A DNA stretch of 64,000 nt from Ruania suaedae (GCF_021049265.1 NZ_CP088018.1:868001-932000); one strand, 5' to 3'; positions 43,790 to 52,827 are shown, counted from the stretch's first letter. Made by a program: numbers and translations. Notes: a model not told the origin generated them from the letters alone.

Positions 43790-44742
43790 GCGAACCCGTC
43801 GGCGAGAGCGCGGCAGCGGGAGCGGTGCACGTGCGGGCACCGGGCAAGATCAACCTCGTGCTCAAGGTCGGGCCGGTCTCCGAGGACGGCTACCACCCGC
43901 TCGCCACCGTCTTCCAGGCCGTCTCGCTGTACGAGGACGTCATCGCCACTCCGGCCGAGGAGATCGAGATCTCGGTCACCGGCCGGCAGGCGCGGCAGGT
44001 ACCGACGGATGAGTCCAACCTCGCCCACCGGGCCGCGGCGCTGCTGGCCGAGGCCACCGGCATCTCCCGCGGCGTGCACCTGCAGATCACCAAGAACGTC
44101 CCCACCGCCGGGGGTATGGGCGGCGGGTCGGCCGATGCCGCGGCGGCACTGCTCGCATGCGATCTGCTGTGGGAGACCGGGCTGGCGCGAGAGGAGCTCG
44201 GTCACCTGGCAGCCGAGCTCGGCGCCGACGTTCCGTTCGCACTCACCGGCCAGACGGCGCTCGGGCGCGGCCGCGGGGACGAGCTCACCCCGGCGCTGGC
44301 CAGGGGCCGGTTCCACTGGGTGCTGGCCCTGTCGGAGGAGGGTCTGTCCACCCCGGAGGTGTTCGCCGCGTGGGACGCGTTGCCGGCCGCCGGGCCCGAG
44401 GACGTCCCCGCCCCGCTGGAGGTGGGGGAGGACGTCATGCAGGCCCTCGTCTCCGGCGATCCACACCGGCTGGCCGGCGTGCTGGTCAACGATCTCGCCG
44501 CCGCGGCGGAGCAGCTGCGGCCGGCGGTGGGGACCATGCTGGCGGACGCCGTCGACGTCGGGGCGCTCGCCGCCGTGGTCTCCGGATCCGGTCCGACCGT
44601 GGCGGCACTGGCGCCCGACCACGCCGCCGCCCTGGAGATCGCCGGCGCGCTGCGCGCCAAGCAGTGCGCCGACGAGGTGCTCGTGGTCACCAGCCCGGCA
44701 CCGGGGGCCAGGCTCGTGGAACCGGTGCGCGAGAGCAGCTGA
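43786..44742 (+). CDS. ispE: 4-diphosphocytidyl-2-C-methyl-D-erythritol kinase
   Basis: 318-aa GHMP kinase of the non-mevalonate isoprenoid pathway, using ATP to phosphorylate [21 protein letters not shown] with catalytic Lys, [13 protein letters not shown] with catalytic-pocket Asp, the ATP loop [16 protein letters not shown] and the C-terminal [11 protein letters not shown] are present. GTG 43786 overlaps the rsmA stop (GTGA). It converges on the ABC-F gene with a 29-bp gap. Confidence 0.95.
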   Translation: MSEPVGESAAAGAVHVRAPGKINLVLKVGPVSEDGYHPLATVFQAVSLYEDVIATPAEEIEISVTGRQARQVPTDESNLAHRAAALLAEATGISRGVHLQITKNVPTAGGMGGGSADAAAALLACDLLWETGLAREELGHLAAELGADVPFALTGQTALGRGRGDELTPALARGRFHWVLALSEEGLSTPEVFAAWDALPAAGPEDVPAPLEVGEDVMQALVSGDPHRLAGVLVNDLAAAAEQLRPAVGTMLADAVDVGALAAVVSGSGPTVAALAPDHAAALEIAGALRAKQCADEVLVVTSPAPGARLVEPVRESS

Positions 44743-44771
44743 GAGTCCCGCCGTGCCGCCCGTCCGGCGCG

Positions 44772-46568
44772 TCAGACCTGCTCGCTGAGCTCCAGCCATT
44801 CCTCCTCGAGCGCCGTCTGCTCGGCCTGCAGCGCGCGGATTCCCGCCATCGCCGCGGCCAGGCCCTCGAAATCGGACTGGTCGTGGTCGGCGAGCGCGGT
44901 CTGGCGCCGTTCGATCTCCCCGCCGGTCTTCTCCATCCGCCGCTCGAGCGAGGTCAGCTGCTTCTTGACCGCCCGCAGCTCGGCTCCGCTGGGCCCGGCC
45001 GGCGGCGAGGGAGCGGTGCCGGAGGCCCGTGAACCGGACGGGGCGGAGCGGGCCTGCTCCCGGCGCAGCCGCAGGTACTCGTCCACACCGCCGGGCAGGT
45101 GGCGCAGCCCGCCGTCGAGGATGGCGTACTGCTGGTCGGTGACGCGCTCGAGGAAGTAGCGGTCGTGGGAGACCACGATCAGCGTCCCGGCCCAGGAGTC
45201 CAGCAGGTCCTCCATGGCCGCCAGCATGTCGGTGTCCAGGTCGTTGGTCGGCTCGTCCAGGATCAGCACGTTCGGCTGGTCGAGCAGGATCAGCAGCAGC
45301 TGCAACCGTCGCTGCTGGCCGCCGGAGAGGTCCTTGACCGGCGTGGACAGCTGCGCCGAGGAGAATCCCATCCGCTCCAGCAGCTGGCCCGGGGTGAGCT
45401 CGGTCGCCTTCGAGCCGCTGCCGATGGTGTAGCTGGTGCGCAGCCGGGAGATGACCGTGCGCACCGGATCGCCCAGGTGCTCGTCGAGCTCGTCCATCCG
45501 CTGGGTCAGGGTGGCGACCTTCACCGTCTTGCCGCGCTTGACCCGCCCGGAGGAGGCCTCCACCGTGCCGGCCACGAGGCCGAGCAGCGTGGACTTGCCG
45601 GCGCCGTTGACCCCGAGGATGCCGGTCCGCTCACCCGGGGCGATGCGCCACTCCACCTCGCGCAGGACCTCGTGCTCGCCGTAGGAGACCGAGACGTCCA
45701 GCAGGTCCACCACATCCTTGCCCAGGCGGGCCACCGCGAGGGACTGCAGGGTGGTCGGGTCGCGGATCTCGGGCACGTCGGCGATGAGCTCGTTCGCGGC
45801 ATCGATGCGGAACTTCGGCTTCGCCGTGCGCGCCGGCGCGCCCCGTCGCAACCAGGCGAGCTCCTTGCGCGCCAGGTTCTGGCGCTTGGCCTCCACCGAG
45901 GCCGCCTGCCGGTCCCGCTCCACCCGCTGCAGGATGTAGGCGGCGTACCCGCCGTCGAAGGGTTCGACGATCCGGTCGTGGACCTCCCAGGTCAGCGTGC
46001 AGACCTCGTCGAGGAACCAGCGGTCGTGGGTGACCACCATCAGCCCGCCCGCACTCGGCGCCCACCGGCGCTTGAGGTGCTCGGCCAGCCAGGTGATGGC
46101 CTCGACGTCGAGATGGTTGGTCGGCTCGTCCAGGGCGAGCACGTCGTACTCGCCCGCCAGCAGCTGCGCCAGTGCCACCCGACGGCGCTGCCCGCCCGAG
46201 AGGTCGCCCACGCGCCCGTGCCAGGGCACGTCCGTGAGCAGGCCCCCGACGACGTCGCGGACCTTCGGGTCGCGGGCCCACTCGTGCTCGGGGCCGTCGC
46301 CGACCACGGTGGTCGAGACGATGCCGTCGGGGTCGAGGGTGTCGGCCTGGTCGAGCACGCCGATCGTGACCCCGCCGCGGACGGTCACCCGGCCCGCGTC
46401 CGGTTCGAGCCGTCCGGCGAGCATCGCCATCAGCGAGGACTTGCCGTCGCCGTTGCGTCCGACGATCCCGATCCGGTCGCCCTCGTTGATGCCGAGGGAG
46501 ACCGAGTCGAAGACGGTCTTGGTGGGGAAGTCGAGGTGCAGGGCTTCAGCCCCGAGAAGATGCGCCAT
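44772..46568 (-). CDS. ABC-F family ribosome-associated ATPase
   Basis: 598 aa, two ATPase domains in one chain with no membrane segments. Domain 1: GIVGRNGDGKSS, LSGGQRRRVALAQ, ALDEPTNHLD. Domain 2: GILGVNGAGKST, LSGGQQRRLQLL, ILDEPTNDLD. An ABC-F linker lies between them, and a C-terminal Uup-like coiled coil (LRAVKKQLTSLERRMEKTGGE) ends the protein. ABC-F proteins act on the ribosomal E site in translation control or antibiotic protection. ATG 46568 lacks a clear ribosome-binding site; a TACCCT (complement of 46579-46584) lies 10 nt upstream, suggesting a very short leader. Confidence 0.93.
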   Translation of the reverse strand: MAHLLGAEALHLDFPTKTVFDSVSLGINEGDRIGIVGRNGDGKSSLMAMLAGRLEPDAGRVTVRGGVTIGVLDQADTLDPDGIVSTTVVGDGPEHEWARDPKVRDVVGGLLTDVPWHGRVGDLSGGQRRRVALAQLLAGEYDVLALDEPTNHLDVEAITWLAEHLKRRWAPSAGGLMVVTHDRWFLDEVCTLTWEVHDRIVEPFDGGYAAYILQRVERDRQAASVEAKRQNLARKELAWLRRGAPARTAKPKFRIDAANELIADVPEIRDPTTLQSLAVARLGKDVVDLLDVSVSYGEHEVLREVEWRIAPGERTGILGVNGAGKSTLLGLVAGTVEASSGRVKRGKTVKVATLTQRMDELDEHLGDPVRTVISRLRTSYTIGSGSKATELTPGQLLERMGFSSAQLSTPVKDLSGGQQRRLQLLLILLDQPNVLILDEPTNDLDTDMLAAMEDLLDSWAGTLIVVSHDRYFLERVTDQQYAILDGGLRHLPGGVDEYLRLRREQARSAPSGSRASGTAPSPPAGPSGAELRAVKKQLTSLERRMEKTGGEIERRQTALADHDQSDFEGLAAAMAGIRALQAEQTALEEEWLELSEQV

Positions 46569-46627
46569 ATCGTCACCCAGGGTACCGGCGCCGGCCGAAT
46601 CGCCAGGCGGGCGTCCCACCGGGGGTC

Positions 46628-46633
46628 TACCGT
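46628..46633 (+). promoter_or_regulatory. -10 element (TACCGT) of alpha/beta hydrolase gene
   Basis: TACCGT lies 23 nt before ATG 46657, leaving a short leader that contains AGGAGG at 46647-46652. Confidence 0.45.
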
Positions 46634-46656
46634 GCGATCAACGACAGGAGGATCGC

Positions 46657-47343
46657 ATGGACATCATTCTGATCGCCGGGCTGTGGCTGCCGAGCTCGGT
46701 CTGGGACGACACCGCCGCCGAACTGCGCGCGCTCGGCCACCGCCCCCTCGCTCCCGAGCTGCCCGGGGTCGAGGACGGCGACCGCGGGGCCACCCTGGAG
46801 GACCAGCTCTCCGCCGTGCTGGCGGCGGTCGACTCCGCGAGTGAACCCCTCGTGGTCGGGCACTCCGCGGCCTCGACCCTGGCGTGGCTGGCGGCGGACC
46901 GCCGGCCCGAGACCGTCTCCGGCGTGGTGCTGATCGGCGGCTTCCCCGCCACCCAGGAGTCCGCCTACGCGGACTTCTTCCCCGTGGCCGACGGCGTCAT
47001 GGCCTTCCCGGGGTGGGGGCCCTTCGAGGGCCCGGACTCCGCCGATCTCGACGACGCAGCACGCGCCCGGCTCGAACAGCTCGCCCTCCCTGTGCCCGCC
47101 GCGGTGGCCCGGGCCGAGGTCCGCTGGCACGACAAGCGGCGCTTCGACGTCCCGGTGGTCGAGATCTGCCCCGAGTTCAGCCCGCAGGACCTGCGCGACT
47201 GGGTCGGCTCCGGCGACGTGCCCGAGCTGGCGAACGCCCATCACCTGGAGGCGGTCGACATCGACTCCGGGCACTGGCCGATGGTGAGCAGACCTCGCGA
47301 GCTGGCCCGGATGATCGCCGCGGTCAGTCCTCGATCTGGGTGA
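46657..47343 (+). CDS. Alpha/beta hydrolase
   Basis: 228 aa. The oxyanion region is IILIAGLWLPSSVWDD, the nucleophile elbow is VVGHSAASTLAW (Ser), and the late His is in DSGHWPMVSRPRELARMIA. This fits small alpha/beta-fold esterases of the MhpC type. AGGAGG at 46647 fixes ATG 46657. Its 3' end overlaps the convergent MarR gene by 20 bp. The substrate is unknown. Confidence 0.85.
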   Translation: MDIILIAGLWLPSSVWDDTAAELRALGHRPLAPELPGVEDGDRGATLEDQLSAVLAAVDSASEPLVVGHSAASTLAWLAADRRPETVSGVVLIGGFPATQESAYADFFPVADGVMAFPGWGPFEGPDSADLDDAARARLEQLALPVPAAVARAEVRWHDKRRFDVPVVEICPEFSPQDLRDWVGSGDVPELANAHHLEAVDIDSGHWPMVSRPRELARMIAAVSPRSG

Positions 47344-47818
47344 GCAGGCTGCGCAGGATCCGGGCGAGATCCTCGTCCTCGCCCTCCGCCAGGGCACTGA
47401 GGAGCTCGGCCTCGCGGGCCAGCAGGTCCTCCATGGCGGCGTCGACGACGTCACGCCCCTGATCGGTCAGCCGCACCCGGACCACCCGCCGGTCGGTCGC
47501 ATCGGCGGTGCGCACCACCAGCGAGTGCAGCACGAGCCGGTCGATCCGGTTGGTCATGGTGCCGGAGGAGACCAGCATCTGGCCGATCAGGTTGCCGGGG
47601 GTGAGCTCGTACGGAGGCCCCGACCGGCGCAGCGCCGAGAGCACGTCGAACTCCCACACCTCCAGCCCGTGCCGGCTGAAGGCCGACCGCCGCGCCAGAT
47701 CGAGCAGCCGGGACAGGCGCGAGATGCGGGAGAAGATCCGCAGCGGCGCGATGTCGAGATCGGGGCGCTCGCGGACCCACGCCTCGACGATCCGGTCGAC
47801 TTCATCCACCGCGGCCAT
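47324..47818 (-). CDS. MarR-family transcriptional regulator
   Basis: 164 aa winged helix-turn-helix: LEVWEFDVLSALRRSGPPYELTPGNL, recognition helix SSGTMTNRIDRLVLHSLVVR and wing DATDRRVVRVRLTDQGRDVV, as in MarR/MgrA proteins. ATG 47818 is preferred because TAATCT (complement of 47826-47831) sits 7 nt before it; ATG 47839 is the alternative. The TetR gene ends 10 nt upstream, and the 3' end overlaps the convergent hydrolase by 20 bp. Confidence 0.9.
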   Translation of the reverse strand: MAAVDEVDRIVEAWVRERPDLDIAPLRIFSRISRLSRLLDLARRSAFSRHGLEVWEFDVLSALRRSGPPYELTPGNLIGQMLVSSGTMTNRIDRLVLHSLVVRTADATDRRVVRVRLTDQGRDVVDAAMEDLLAREAELLSALAEGEDEDLARILRSLLTQIED

Positions 47819-47825
47819 GCCCCCG

Positions 47826-47831
47826 AGATTA
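47826..47831 (-). promoter_or_regulatory. -10 element (TAATCT) of leaderless marR-like promoter
   Basis: TAATCT on the minus strand ends 7 nt before ATG 47818 and overlaps the stop codon of the TetR gene. Confidence 0.45.
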
Positions 47832-48527
47832 CTCGACATCGAGAGACCGGGTCCGGTCGCCTTCCGTGGTCCGGGCGGAACCGGCGTGCGGGCGCATCGC
47901 GGCCCGGGTGAGCCGGGGCTCGGACTCCAGCGAGCGCAGCCCGTTCCACGACAGGTTGACCAGGTGGGCGGCCACCTCGTGCTTGCCGGGTGCGCGCGTC
48001 TCCAGCCACCACTGGCCGGTCAGCGCGATCATCCCGACGAGCATCTGGGCGTACATCGGGGCGGTGGCAGGATCGAAGCCCTGGCGCTCGAACTGCGGCG
48101 CGAGGACCTCCTCGACCTGCGTCGCGACGTCGCCGATCAGGGAGGAGAACGTGCCCGTGGCCTGGGCCACGGGGGAGTCGCGCACGAGGATGCGGAAGCC
48201 GTCGGTGTGGCTCTCGATGTACTCCAGCAGCGCCAGGGCGGTGCGTTCGACGATCACACGCGGGTGGCCGCCTTCGCGGAGCGACCCGGTGAGTGCCGTC
48301 AGCAGGATGGCCACCTCGCGGTCCACGATGACCGCGTAGATCCCTTCCTTCCCGCCGAAGTGCTCGTAGACGACCGGCTTGGACACCCCGCCCCGGGCGG
48401 CGATCTCCTCGACGCTGGTGCCCTCGAAGCCCTTCTCGGCGAACAGTGGCCGCGAGACGGCCAGCAGTTGCTCACGGCGCTCGTGGCCGGTCATCCGGGT
48501 CCTGGGGCGTCGTGCGGGTTCGCTCAC
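47829..48527 (-). CDS. TetR-family transcriptional regulator
   Basis: 232 aa. The N-terminal DNA-binding domain is GHERREQLLAVSRPLFAEKGFEGTSVEEIAARGGVSKPVVYEHFGGKEGIYAVIVDRE. The helical ligand domain carries GMIALTGQWWLETRAPGKHEVAAHLVNLSWNGL, a pattern common in actinobacterial TetR proteins. GTG 48527 has a CATGAT element 6 nt upstream and no ribosome-binding site. The target is not evident; the marR-like gene follows in the same direction. Confidence 0.9.
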   Translation of the reverse strand: MSEPARRPRTRMTGHERREQLLAVSRPLFAEKGFEGTSVEEIAARGGVSKPVVYEHFGGKEGIYAVIVDREVAILLTALTGSLREGGHPRVIVERTALALLEYIESHTDGFRILVRDSPVAQATGTFSSLIGDVATQVEEVLAPQFERQGFDPATAPMYAQMLVGMIALTGQWWLETRAPGKHEVAAHLVNLSWNGLRSLESEPRLTRAAMRPHAGSARTTEGDRTRSLDVE

Positions 48528-48533
48528 CCGTCC

Positions 48534-48539
48534 ATCATG
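48534..48539 (-). promoter_or_regulatory. -10-like element (CATGAT) of tetR-like gene
   Basis: CATGAT on the minus strand ends 6 nt before GTG 48527. Confidence 0.4.
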
Positions 48540-48590
48540 CCCTGCCGGCTCGGCCAGCGGCCGCGGGCGGCCGGGGCCGACGCACGCAGG

Positions 48591-48596
48591 TATGCT
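48591..48596 (+). promoter_or_regulatory. -10 element (TATGCT) of tRNA-Gln gene
   Basis: TATGCT lies 35 nt before the mature tRNA 5' end, a normal position for a tRNA promoter. The -35 region is GC-rich and poorly defined. Confidence 0.45.
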
Positions 48597-48631
48597 CTCT
48601 GCCGGGTCCGTGCACCGGCGCGCGCGGACGG

Positions 48632-48703
48632 TCCGCCCTGGTGTAATGGCAGCACGCCGGCCTTTGGTGCCGTGTGGTCCGGGTTCGAATCCTGGGGGCG
48701 GAG
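48632..48703 (+). tRNA. tRNA-Gln (anticodon UUG)
   Basis: The 72-nt cloverleaf folds cleanly: acceptor TCCGCCC/GGGCGGA with discriminator G, D arm GTG...CAC containing TAATGGCAG, anticodon loop CTTTGGT giving anticodon TTG, and T arm CCGGG-TTCGAAT-CCTGG with one G-T pair. The outermost anticodon-stem pair (position 27-43) is a C-T mismatch. CCA is not encoded. It lies upstream of glmU, as in other actinobacteria. Confidence 0.95.
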
Positions 48704-48768
48704 CCCGGCCCCGGGCGGGCGGTCGGAGCGTGCTCCTTCGACCGCGCGGCGGGCCCAGGATGAGCCGT

Positions 48769-48774
48769 TAGAGT
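48769..48774 (+). promoter_or_regulatory. -10 element (TAGAGT) of leaderless glmU promoter
   Basis: TAGAGT is followed by 7 nt and GTG 48782, with no ribosome-binding site. Confidence 0.55.
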
Positions 48775-48781
48775 GGTCGGC

Positions 48782-50332
48782 GTGAGCCTGACGCCACCCG
48801 CTGCCGTGATCATCCTCGCCGCAGGCCAGGGCACCCGGATGAAGTCCGCGACGCCGAAGGTCCTGCATCGCCTGGCCGGCCGGTCCCTCCTCGGGCACGT
48901 GCTCCACGCGGCGACCTCGCTACGTCCGGAGCGGATCGCCGTCGTGGTCCGCCACGAGCGTGAGCAGGTGGCCTCCCACGCCCGCGAGCTGGAGTCCGCG
49001 GTGCTGATCGCGGACCAGGACGAGGTGCCCGGCACCGGCCGGGCCGTCGAGTGCGCGCTGCACACGCTGGACGCGGCCGTGCAGTCCTCGCAGCTGGCCG
49101 GGGGCGAGACGGCGCCTGCCGCCGACGGGATCAGCGGGCCCGTGGTCATCCTCGCCGGTGACGTGCCGCTGCTCGACGGTGAGACCCTCGGGCGCCTGGT
49201 GGCGGCGCACGCAGCCGAGAGCAACGCGATCACGGTCCTGACCACCATCCTGGCCGACCCCACCGGGTACGGCCGGGTGGTGCGCGACGACGAGGGCCAG
49301 ATCGCCAGGATCGTCGAGCACCGCGATGCCACCGCCGAGGAGCTGGCCATCAAGGAGATGAACTCCGGCGTCTACGTGATGGACTCCGGTGTGCTGCGCG
49401 CCGCGCTGGCCGAGGTCGACCGCGACAACGACCAGGGCGAGGTCTACCTGACCGATGTGATCGCACTGGCGCGCCGGCAGGGCGGCAACGTGCGCGCCAT
49501 GGTCACCGAGGACCCGATGCTGGTCGAGGGGGTCAACGACCGGGTTCAGCTGGCCACCCTGGGAGCCGAGCTCAACCGCCGGATCGTTCATGACTGGATG
49601 CGTGCCGGGGTCACGGTGGTCGATCCGGCCACCACCTGGATCGACGGCGACGTCCGCCTCAGCGCCGATGTCACGATCCTGCCGGGTACCCAGCTGCACG
49701 GCAGCACCGCCGTGGGCACGGGCAGCGTCATCGGCCCCGACACCACCCTCACCGACGTCGAGATCGGCGAGAACGCGACGGTGACCCGCACGCACGGTTC
49801 CGGCGGCCGCATCGGCCACGACGCCACGGTCGGGCCGTACACCTATGTCCGCCCCGGCCTCGAGCTGGGGGAGCGCGGCAAGCTCGGAGCGTTCGTGGAG
49901 GTGAAGAACGCCCAGATCGGGGCCGGATCGAAGGTGCCGCACCTGTCCTACATCGGCGATGCCACGATCGGCGAGGAGACCAACGTCGGCGCGGCGAGCG
50001 TCACCGTCAACTACGACGGCGTGGCCAAGCACCGGACGGTGATCGGTTCCTTCGCCCGCACCGGCGCCGACAACATGTTCGTCGCACCCGTGCGCGTCGG
50101 GGACGGTGCTTACACCGGCGCCGGGACGGTCGTGCGCCGGGACATCCCGCCGGGCGCGCTGGCTGTCACCACCGGCAGCCAGCGCAACATCGAGGGGTGG
50201 ACCATCGACCGGCGCCCCGGTACCCCCGCCGCCGAGGCGGCCGAGCGCGCGCTCGGAGAGCAGTACTCCGCGCAGGCGCAGGCCGAGGAGCGACGCCGGC
50301 ATGCACACTCCGACACCACCGACCCGAGCTGA
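48782..50332 (+). CDS. glmU: Bifunctional UDP-GlcNAc pyrophosphorylase / GlcN-1-P acetyltransferase
   Basis: 516 aa. The N-terminal uridyltransferase has ILAAGQGTRMKSATPKVLH, VVILAGDVPLLDG, EMNSGVYVMDSG and NDRVQLATLGAELNRRI. The C-terminal left-handed beta-helix acetyltransferase has repeated hexapeptides and GRIGHDATVGPYTYVRP, VEVKNAQIGAGSKVPHLSYIGDATIG, VNYDGVAKHRTVIG. It makes UDP-GlcNAc for the cell wall. An acidic/basic C-terminal tail of about 40 residues is extra, as is common in actinobacteria. It begins the glmU-prs-rplY-pth-mfd block. Confidence 0.97.
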   Translation: MSLTPPAAVIILAAGQGTRMKSATPKVLHRLAGRSLLGHVLHAATSLRPERIAVVVRHEREQVASHARELESAVLIADQDEVPGTGRAVECALHTLDAAVQSSQLAGGETAPAADGISGPVVILAGDVPLLDGETLGRLVAAHAAESNAITVLTTILADPTGYGRVVRDDEGQIARIVEHRDATAEELAIKEMNSGVYVMDSGVLRAALAEVDRDNDQGEVYLTDVIALARRQGGNVRAMVTEDPMLVEGVNDRVQLATLGAELNRRIVHDWMRAGVTVVDPATTWIDGDVRLSADVTILPGTQLHGSTAVGTGSVIGPDTTLTDVEIGENATVTRTHGSGGRIGHDATVGPYTYVRPGLELGERGKLGAFVEVKNAQIGAGSKVPHLSYIGDATIGEETNVGAASVTVNYDGVAKHRTVIGSFARTGADNMFVAPVRVGDGAYTGAGTVVRRDIPPGALAVTTGSQRNIEGWTIDRRPGTPAAEAAERALGEQYSAQAQAEERRRHAHSDTTDPS

Positions 50333-50360
50333 GACACCCGCCATGAGGAGCACCCAGACG

Positions 50361-51341
50361 ATGACAGGTATCACCAGCCACGGCGAGAAGCGACTGGTGC
50401 TGGTCTCCGGCCGCGCCCACCCCGAGCTCGCCCAGGCGGTGGCCGACGAGCTGGGTATCGAGGTCGTGCCGACCACCCTCTACGACTTCGCCAACGGTGA
50501 GATCTACGTCCGCTTCGCCGAGAGCGTGCGTGGCGCGGACGCCTTCGTCCTGCAGTCGCACACGGCGCCGATCAACGAGTGGATCATGGAGCAGCTGTTG
50601 ATGGTCGACGCCCTCAAGCGTGCGTCGGTCAAGCAGGTGACGGCCGTCATCCCCTTCTACGGCTACGCCCGCCAGGACAAGAAGCACCGCGGCCGCGAGC
50701 CCATCTCCGCGCGGCTGATGGCGGACATGTTCGCCACCGCCGGGGCCGACCGGCTGATGAGCGTGGACCTGCACGCCGCGCAGACGCAGGGCTTCTTCAA
50801 CGGCCCCGTCGATCACCTGTGGGCCATGCCGATCCTGACCGACTACGTGCGCACCCGGGTGGACCTGGGCAACGCGGCCGTGGTCTCCCCCGACGCCGGC
50901 CGGATCCGCGTGGCCGAGCAGTGGGCCGCCAAGCTCGGCGGGGTGCCGCTGGCGTTCGTGCACAAGACGCGCGACATCACCCGGCCCAACCAGGCGGTCG
51001 CCAACCGGGTGGTGGGTGACGTCGAGGGCCGTGACTGCGTCCTCGTGGACGACCTGATCGACACCGGGGGCACGATCGCCGAGGCGGCGAAGGTGCTGAT
51101 GGCCGCCGGCGCCAAGAGCGTCATCGTCGCGGCCACCCACGGCGTCCTCTCGGACCCGGCGGTGCGCCGGCTGAGCGAGTCCGGAGCCCGCGAGGTGGTG
51201 ATCACGGACACGCTGCCCATCCCGGCCGACAAGCACTTCGAGCAGCTCAAGGTGCTCTCGATCGCCCCGCTGCTCGCGCGCGCGATCCGCGAGGTCTTCG
51301 ACGACGGCTCGGTCACCTCCCTCTTCGACGGCAACGTCTGA
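50361..51341 (+). CDS. prs: Ribose-phosphate pyrophosphokinase
   Basis: 326 aa, the standard class I length. It makes PRPP from ribose 5-phosphate and ATP for nucleotide, His, Trp and NAD synthesis. Motifs are TTLYDFANGEIYVRFAESVRG, the flexible loop YGYARQDKKHRGREPIS, metal-binding VDLHAAQTQGFF and the PRPP-binding VLVDDLIDTGGT. ATG 50361 is chosen on length and because GAGGAG lies 10 nt upstream; ATG 50343 is 18 nt earlier. Confidence 0.96.
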   Translation: MTGITSHGEKRLVLVSGRAHPELAQAVADELGIEVVPTTLYDFANGEIYVRFAESVRGADAFVLQSHTAPINEWIMEQLLMVDALKRASVKQVTAVIPFYGYARQDKKHRGREPISARLMADMFATAGADRLMSVDLHAAQTQGFFNGPVDHLWAMPILTDYVRTRVDLGNAAVVSPDAGRIRVAEQWAAKLGGVPLAFVHKTRDITRPNQAVANRVVGDVEGRDCVLVDDLIDTGGTIAEAAKVLMAAGAKSVIVAATHGVLSDPAVRRLSESGAREVVITDTLPIPADKHFEQLKVLSIAPLLARAIREVFDDGSVTSLFDGNV

Positions 51342-51374
51342 GGCCGGCGGTTCCCCACCGCGGGGATGTTCCGG

Positions 51375-51458
51375 TAGTCTGTGGCGGTTGCCTCGGCGAG
51401 GGGTGGGAAGTCTCCCACCCGTGATCGACGCGGCGGATCCCCGACGGGCCAGACCCGT
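51375..51458 (+). promoter_or_regulatory. rplY promoter and structured leader
   Basis: A -10 TAGTCT (51375-51380) begins a leader of about 137 nt. It contains an 8-bp perfect stem, GGGTGGGA (51401-51408) with TCCCACCC (51413-51420), around an AGTC tetraloop, and a second stem ACGGG (51444-51448) with CCCGT (51454-51458). Such a long, folded leader before a ribosomal-protein gene suggests autoregulation by protein L25; that is inference. Confidence 0.5.
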
Positions 51459-51523
51459 GAGGTGCGTTCGCTGGCTGTCGTCCGCCCGGCGTGCCCACCC
51501 ACCACCGTCTGCGAGAGAGATCC

Positions 51524-52153
51524 ATGGCTAGCAACGAGAACCGCGTCTCGGCGTCCGTCCGCTCCGACTTCGGCAAGGGCGCGGCCCGCCGCACCCGCCG
51601 CCAGGGCCTGACCCCGGCCGTGCTCTACGGTCACGGCACCGACCCGGTGCACCTGTCCCTGCCCACGCACGAGACCTGGCTGATCCTCAAGGACAACCCG
51701 AACGCCCTGCTCACGCTGCAGATCGACGGCGACACCGAGCTGGCGCTGCCGCGTGACATCCAGCGTCACCCGGTGCGCTGGACCCTCGAGCACGTCGACC
51801 TCATCCTCGTGCGCCGCGGCGAGAAGGTCGTCGTCGACGTGGCCGTGCACGCCGAGGGCGAGACCGCCTCGGGCACCAGCTACGTCCTCGAGGCCTCCAC
51901 GATCAGCCTCGAGGCCGAGGCCACGCACCTGCCCGAGTACGTCTCGGTCTCCGTCGAGGGGCTCGAGGACGGCGACATCGTCCGCGCCGGTGACCTCACC
52001 CTGCCCGAGGGCAGCACGCTCGAGACCGACCCGGAGACCCCGGTCGTGGTCGTCTACGTGCCGCGTGAGGAGCCCAGCGAGGACGAGGAGTCCGAGGAGG
52101 GCGCCACCGAGGCTGCTGCCGAGGAGAGCGCGGAGCCCTCGGACGAGTCCTGA
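51524..52153 (+). CDS. rplY: 50S ribosomal protein L25/general stress protein Ctc
   Basis: 209 aa, the long Ctc (TL5) form. The N-terminal 5S-rRNA-binding domain has RSDFGKGAARRTRRQGLTPAVLYG and the C-terminal beta domain has HLPEYVSVSVEGLEDGDIVRAGDLTLPEG. A strongly acidic C-terminal tail (about 25 residues of Glu/Ser/Ala) ends the protein. GAGAGA precedes ATG 51524. It binds 5S rRNA in the large ribosomal subunit. pth follows 19 nt after the stop. Confidence 0.95.
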   Translation: MASNENRVSASVRSDFGKGAARRTRRQGLTPAVLYGHGTDPVHLSLPTHETWLILKDNPNALLTLQIDGDTELALPRDIQRHPVRWTLEHVDLILVRRGEKVVVDVAVHAEGETASGTSYVLEASTISLEAEATHLPEYVSVSVEGLEDGDIVRAGDLTLPEGSTLETDPETPVVVVYVPREEPSEDEESEEGATEAAAEESAEPSDES

Positions 52154-52172
52154 GTCCCAGGTCGAGCACGCG

Positions 52173-52775
52173 ATGACCGACGGACCCTGGCTGGTGGTGG
52201 GCCTGGGCAACCCCGGGCCCACCTACGCCGGGAACCGGCACAACGTCGGGCACATGGTGCTCGAGACCCTCGCCCGGGACGTCCCGGGCAGTTTCGTCAC
52301 CCACCGGTCCCGGGCCGCCGTCCTCGACGGCCGGCTCGGGACGGTGGCGTCCGGGGCCCCTGGCCCACGGGTGGTGCTCGCGAAGCCGGCGAGCTACATG
52401 AACGTCTCCGGCAAGCCCGTCGCCGCGCTGATGCGGTTCTATGACGTGGAGCCGGCCCGGTTGCTCGTCGTCCACGACGAGCTGGATCTGCCCCTGTCCA
52501 CCCTGCGACTGAAGCAGGGCGGCGGTGAGGGCGGTCACAACGGCCTGAAGTCGATCTCGCAGGCGCTCGGCACCCGGGACTACCTGCGGCTGCGCGTCGG
52601 GATCGGCCGCCCGCCCGGGCGGATGGACCCGGCCGACTACGTGCTGCGCGACTTCGCCTCGACCGAGCGTGACGACGTGGCACTGACCCTGGTGGACGCG
52701 GCCGACGCCGTCGCCGATCTCGTCGCCCACGGGCTGGAGTACGCGCAGACCCGGTGGCACGCGCCCCGGCCCTGA
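52173..52775 (+). CDS. pth: Peptidyl-tRNA hydrolase
   Basis: 200 aa. It recycles tRNA from prematurely released peptidyl-tRNA. Motifs are VVGLGNPGPTYAGNRHNVGHMVLE with the catalytic His, KPASYMNVSGKPV, VVHDELDLPLSTLRLKQGGGEGGHNGLKSI with the Asp, and YLRLRVGIGRPPG. It is probably cotranscribed with rplY. Confidence 0.96.
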   Translation: MTDGPWLVVGLGNPGPTYAGNRHNVGHMVLETLARDVPGSFVTHRSRAAVLDGRLGTVASGAPGPRVVLAKPASYMNVSGKPVAALMRFYDVEPARLLVVHDELDLPLSTLRLKQGGGEGGHNGLKSISQALGTRDYLRLRVGIGRPPGRMDPADYVLRDFASTERDDVALTLVDAADAVADLVAHGLEYAQTRWHAPRP

Positions 52776-52827
52776 GCTTCTCGGTAACCTGTGCCGTTCG
52801 CCACGCTCCCTACCTCGTCCCGGTGAT

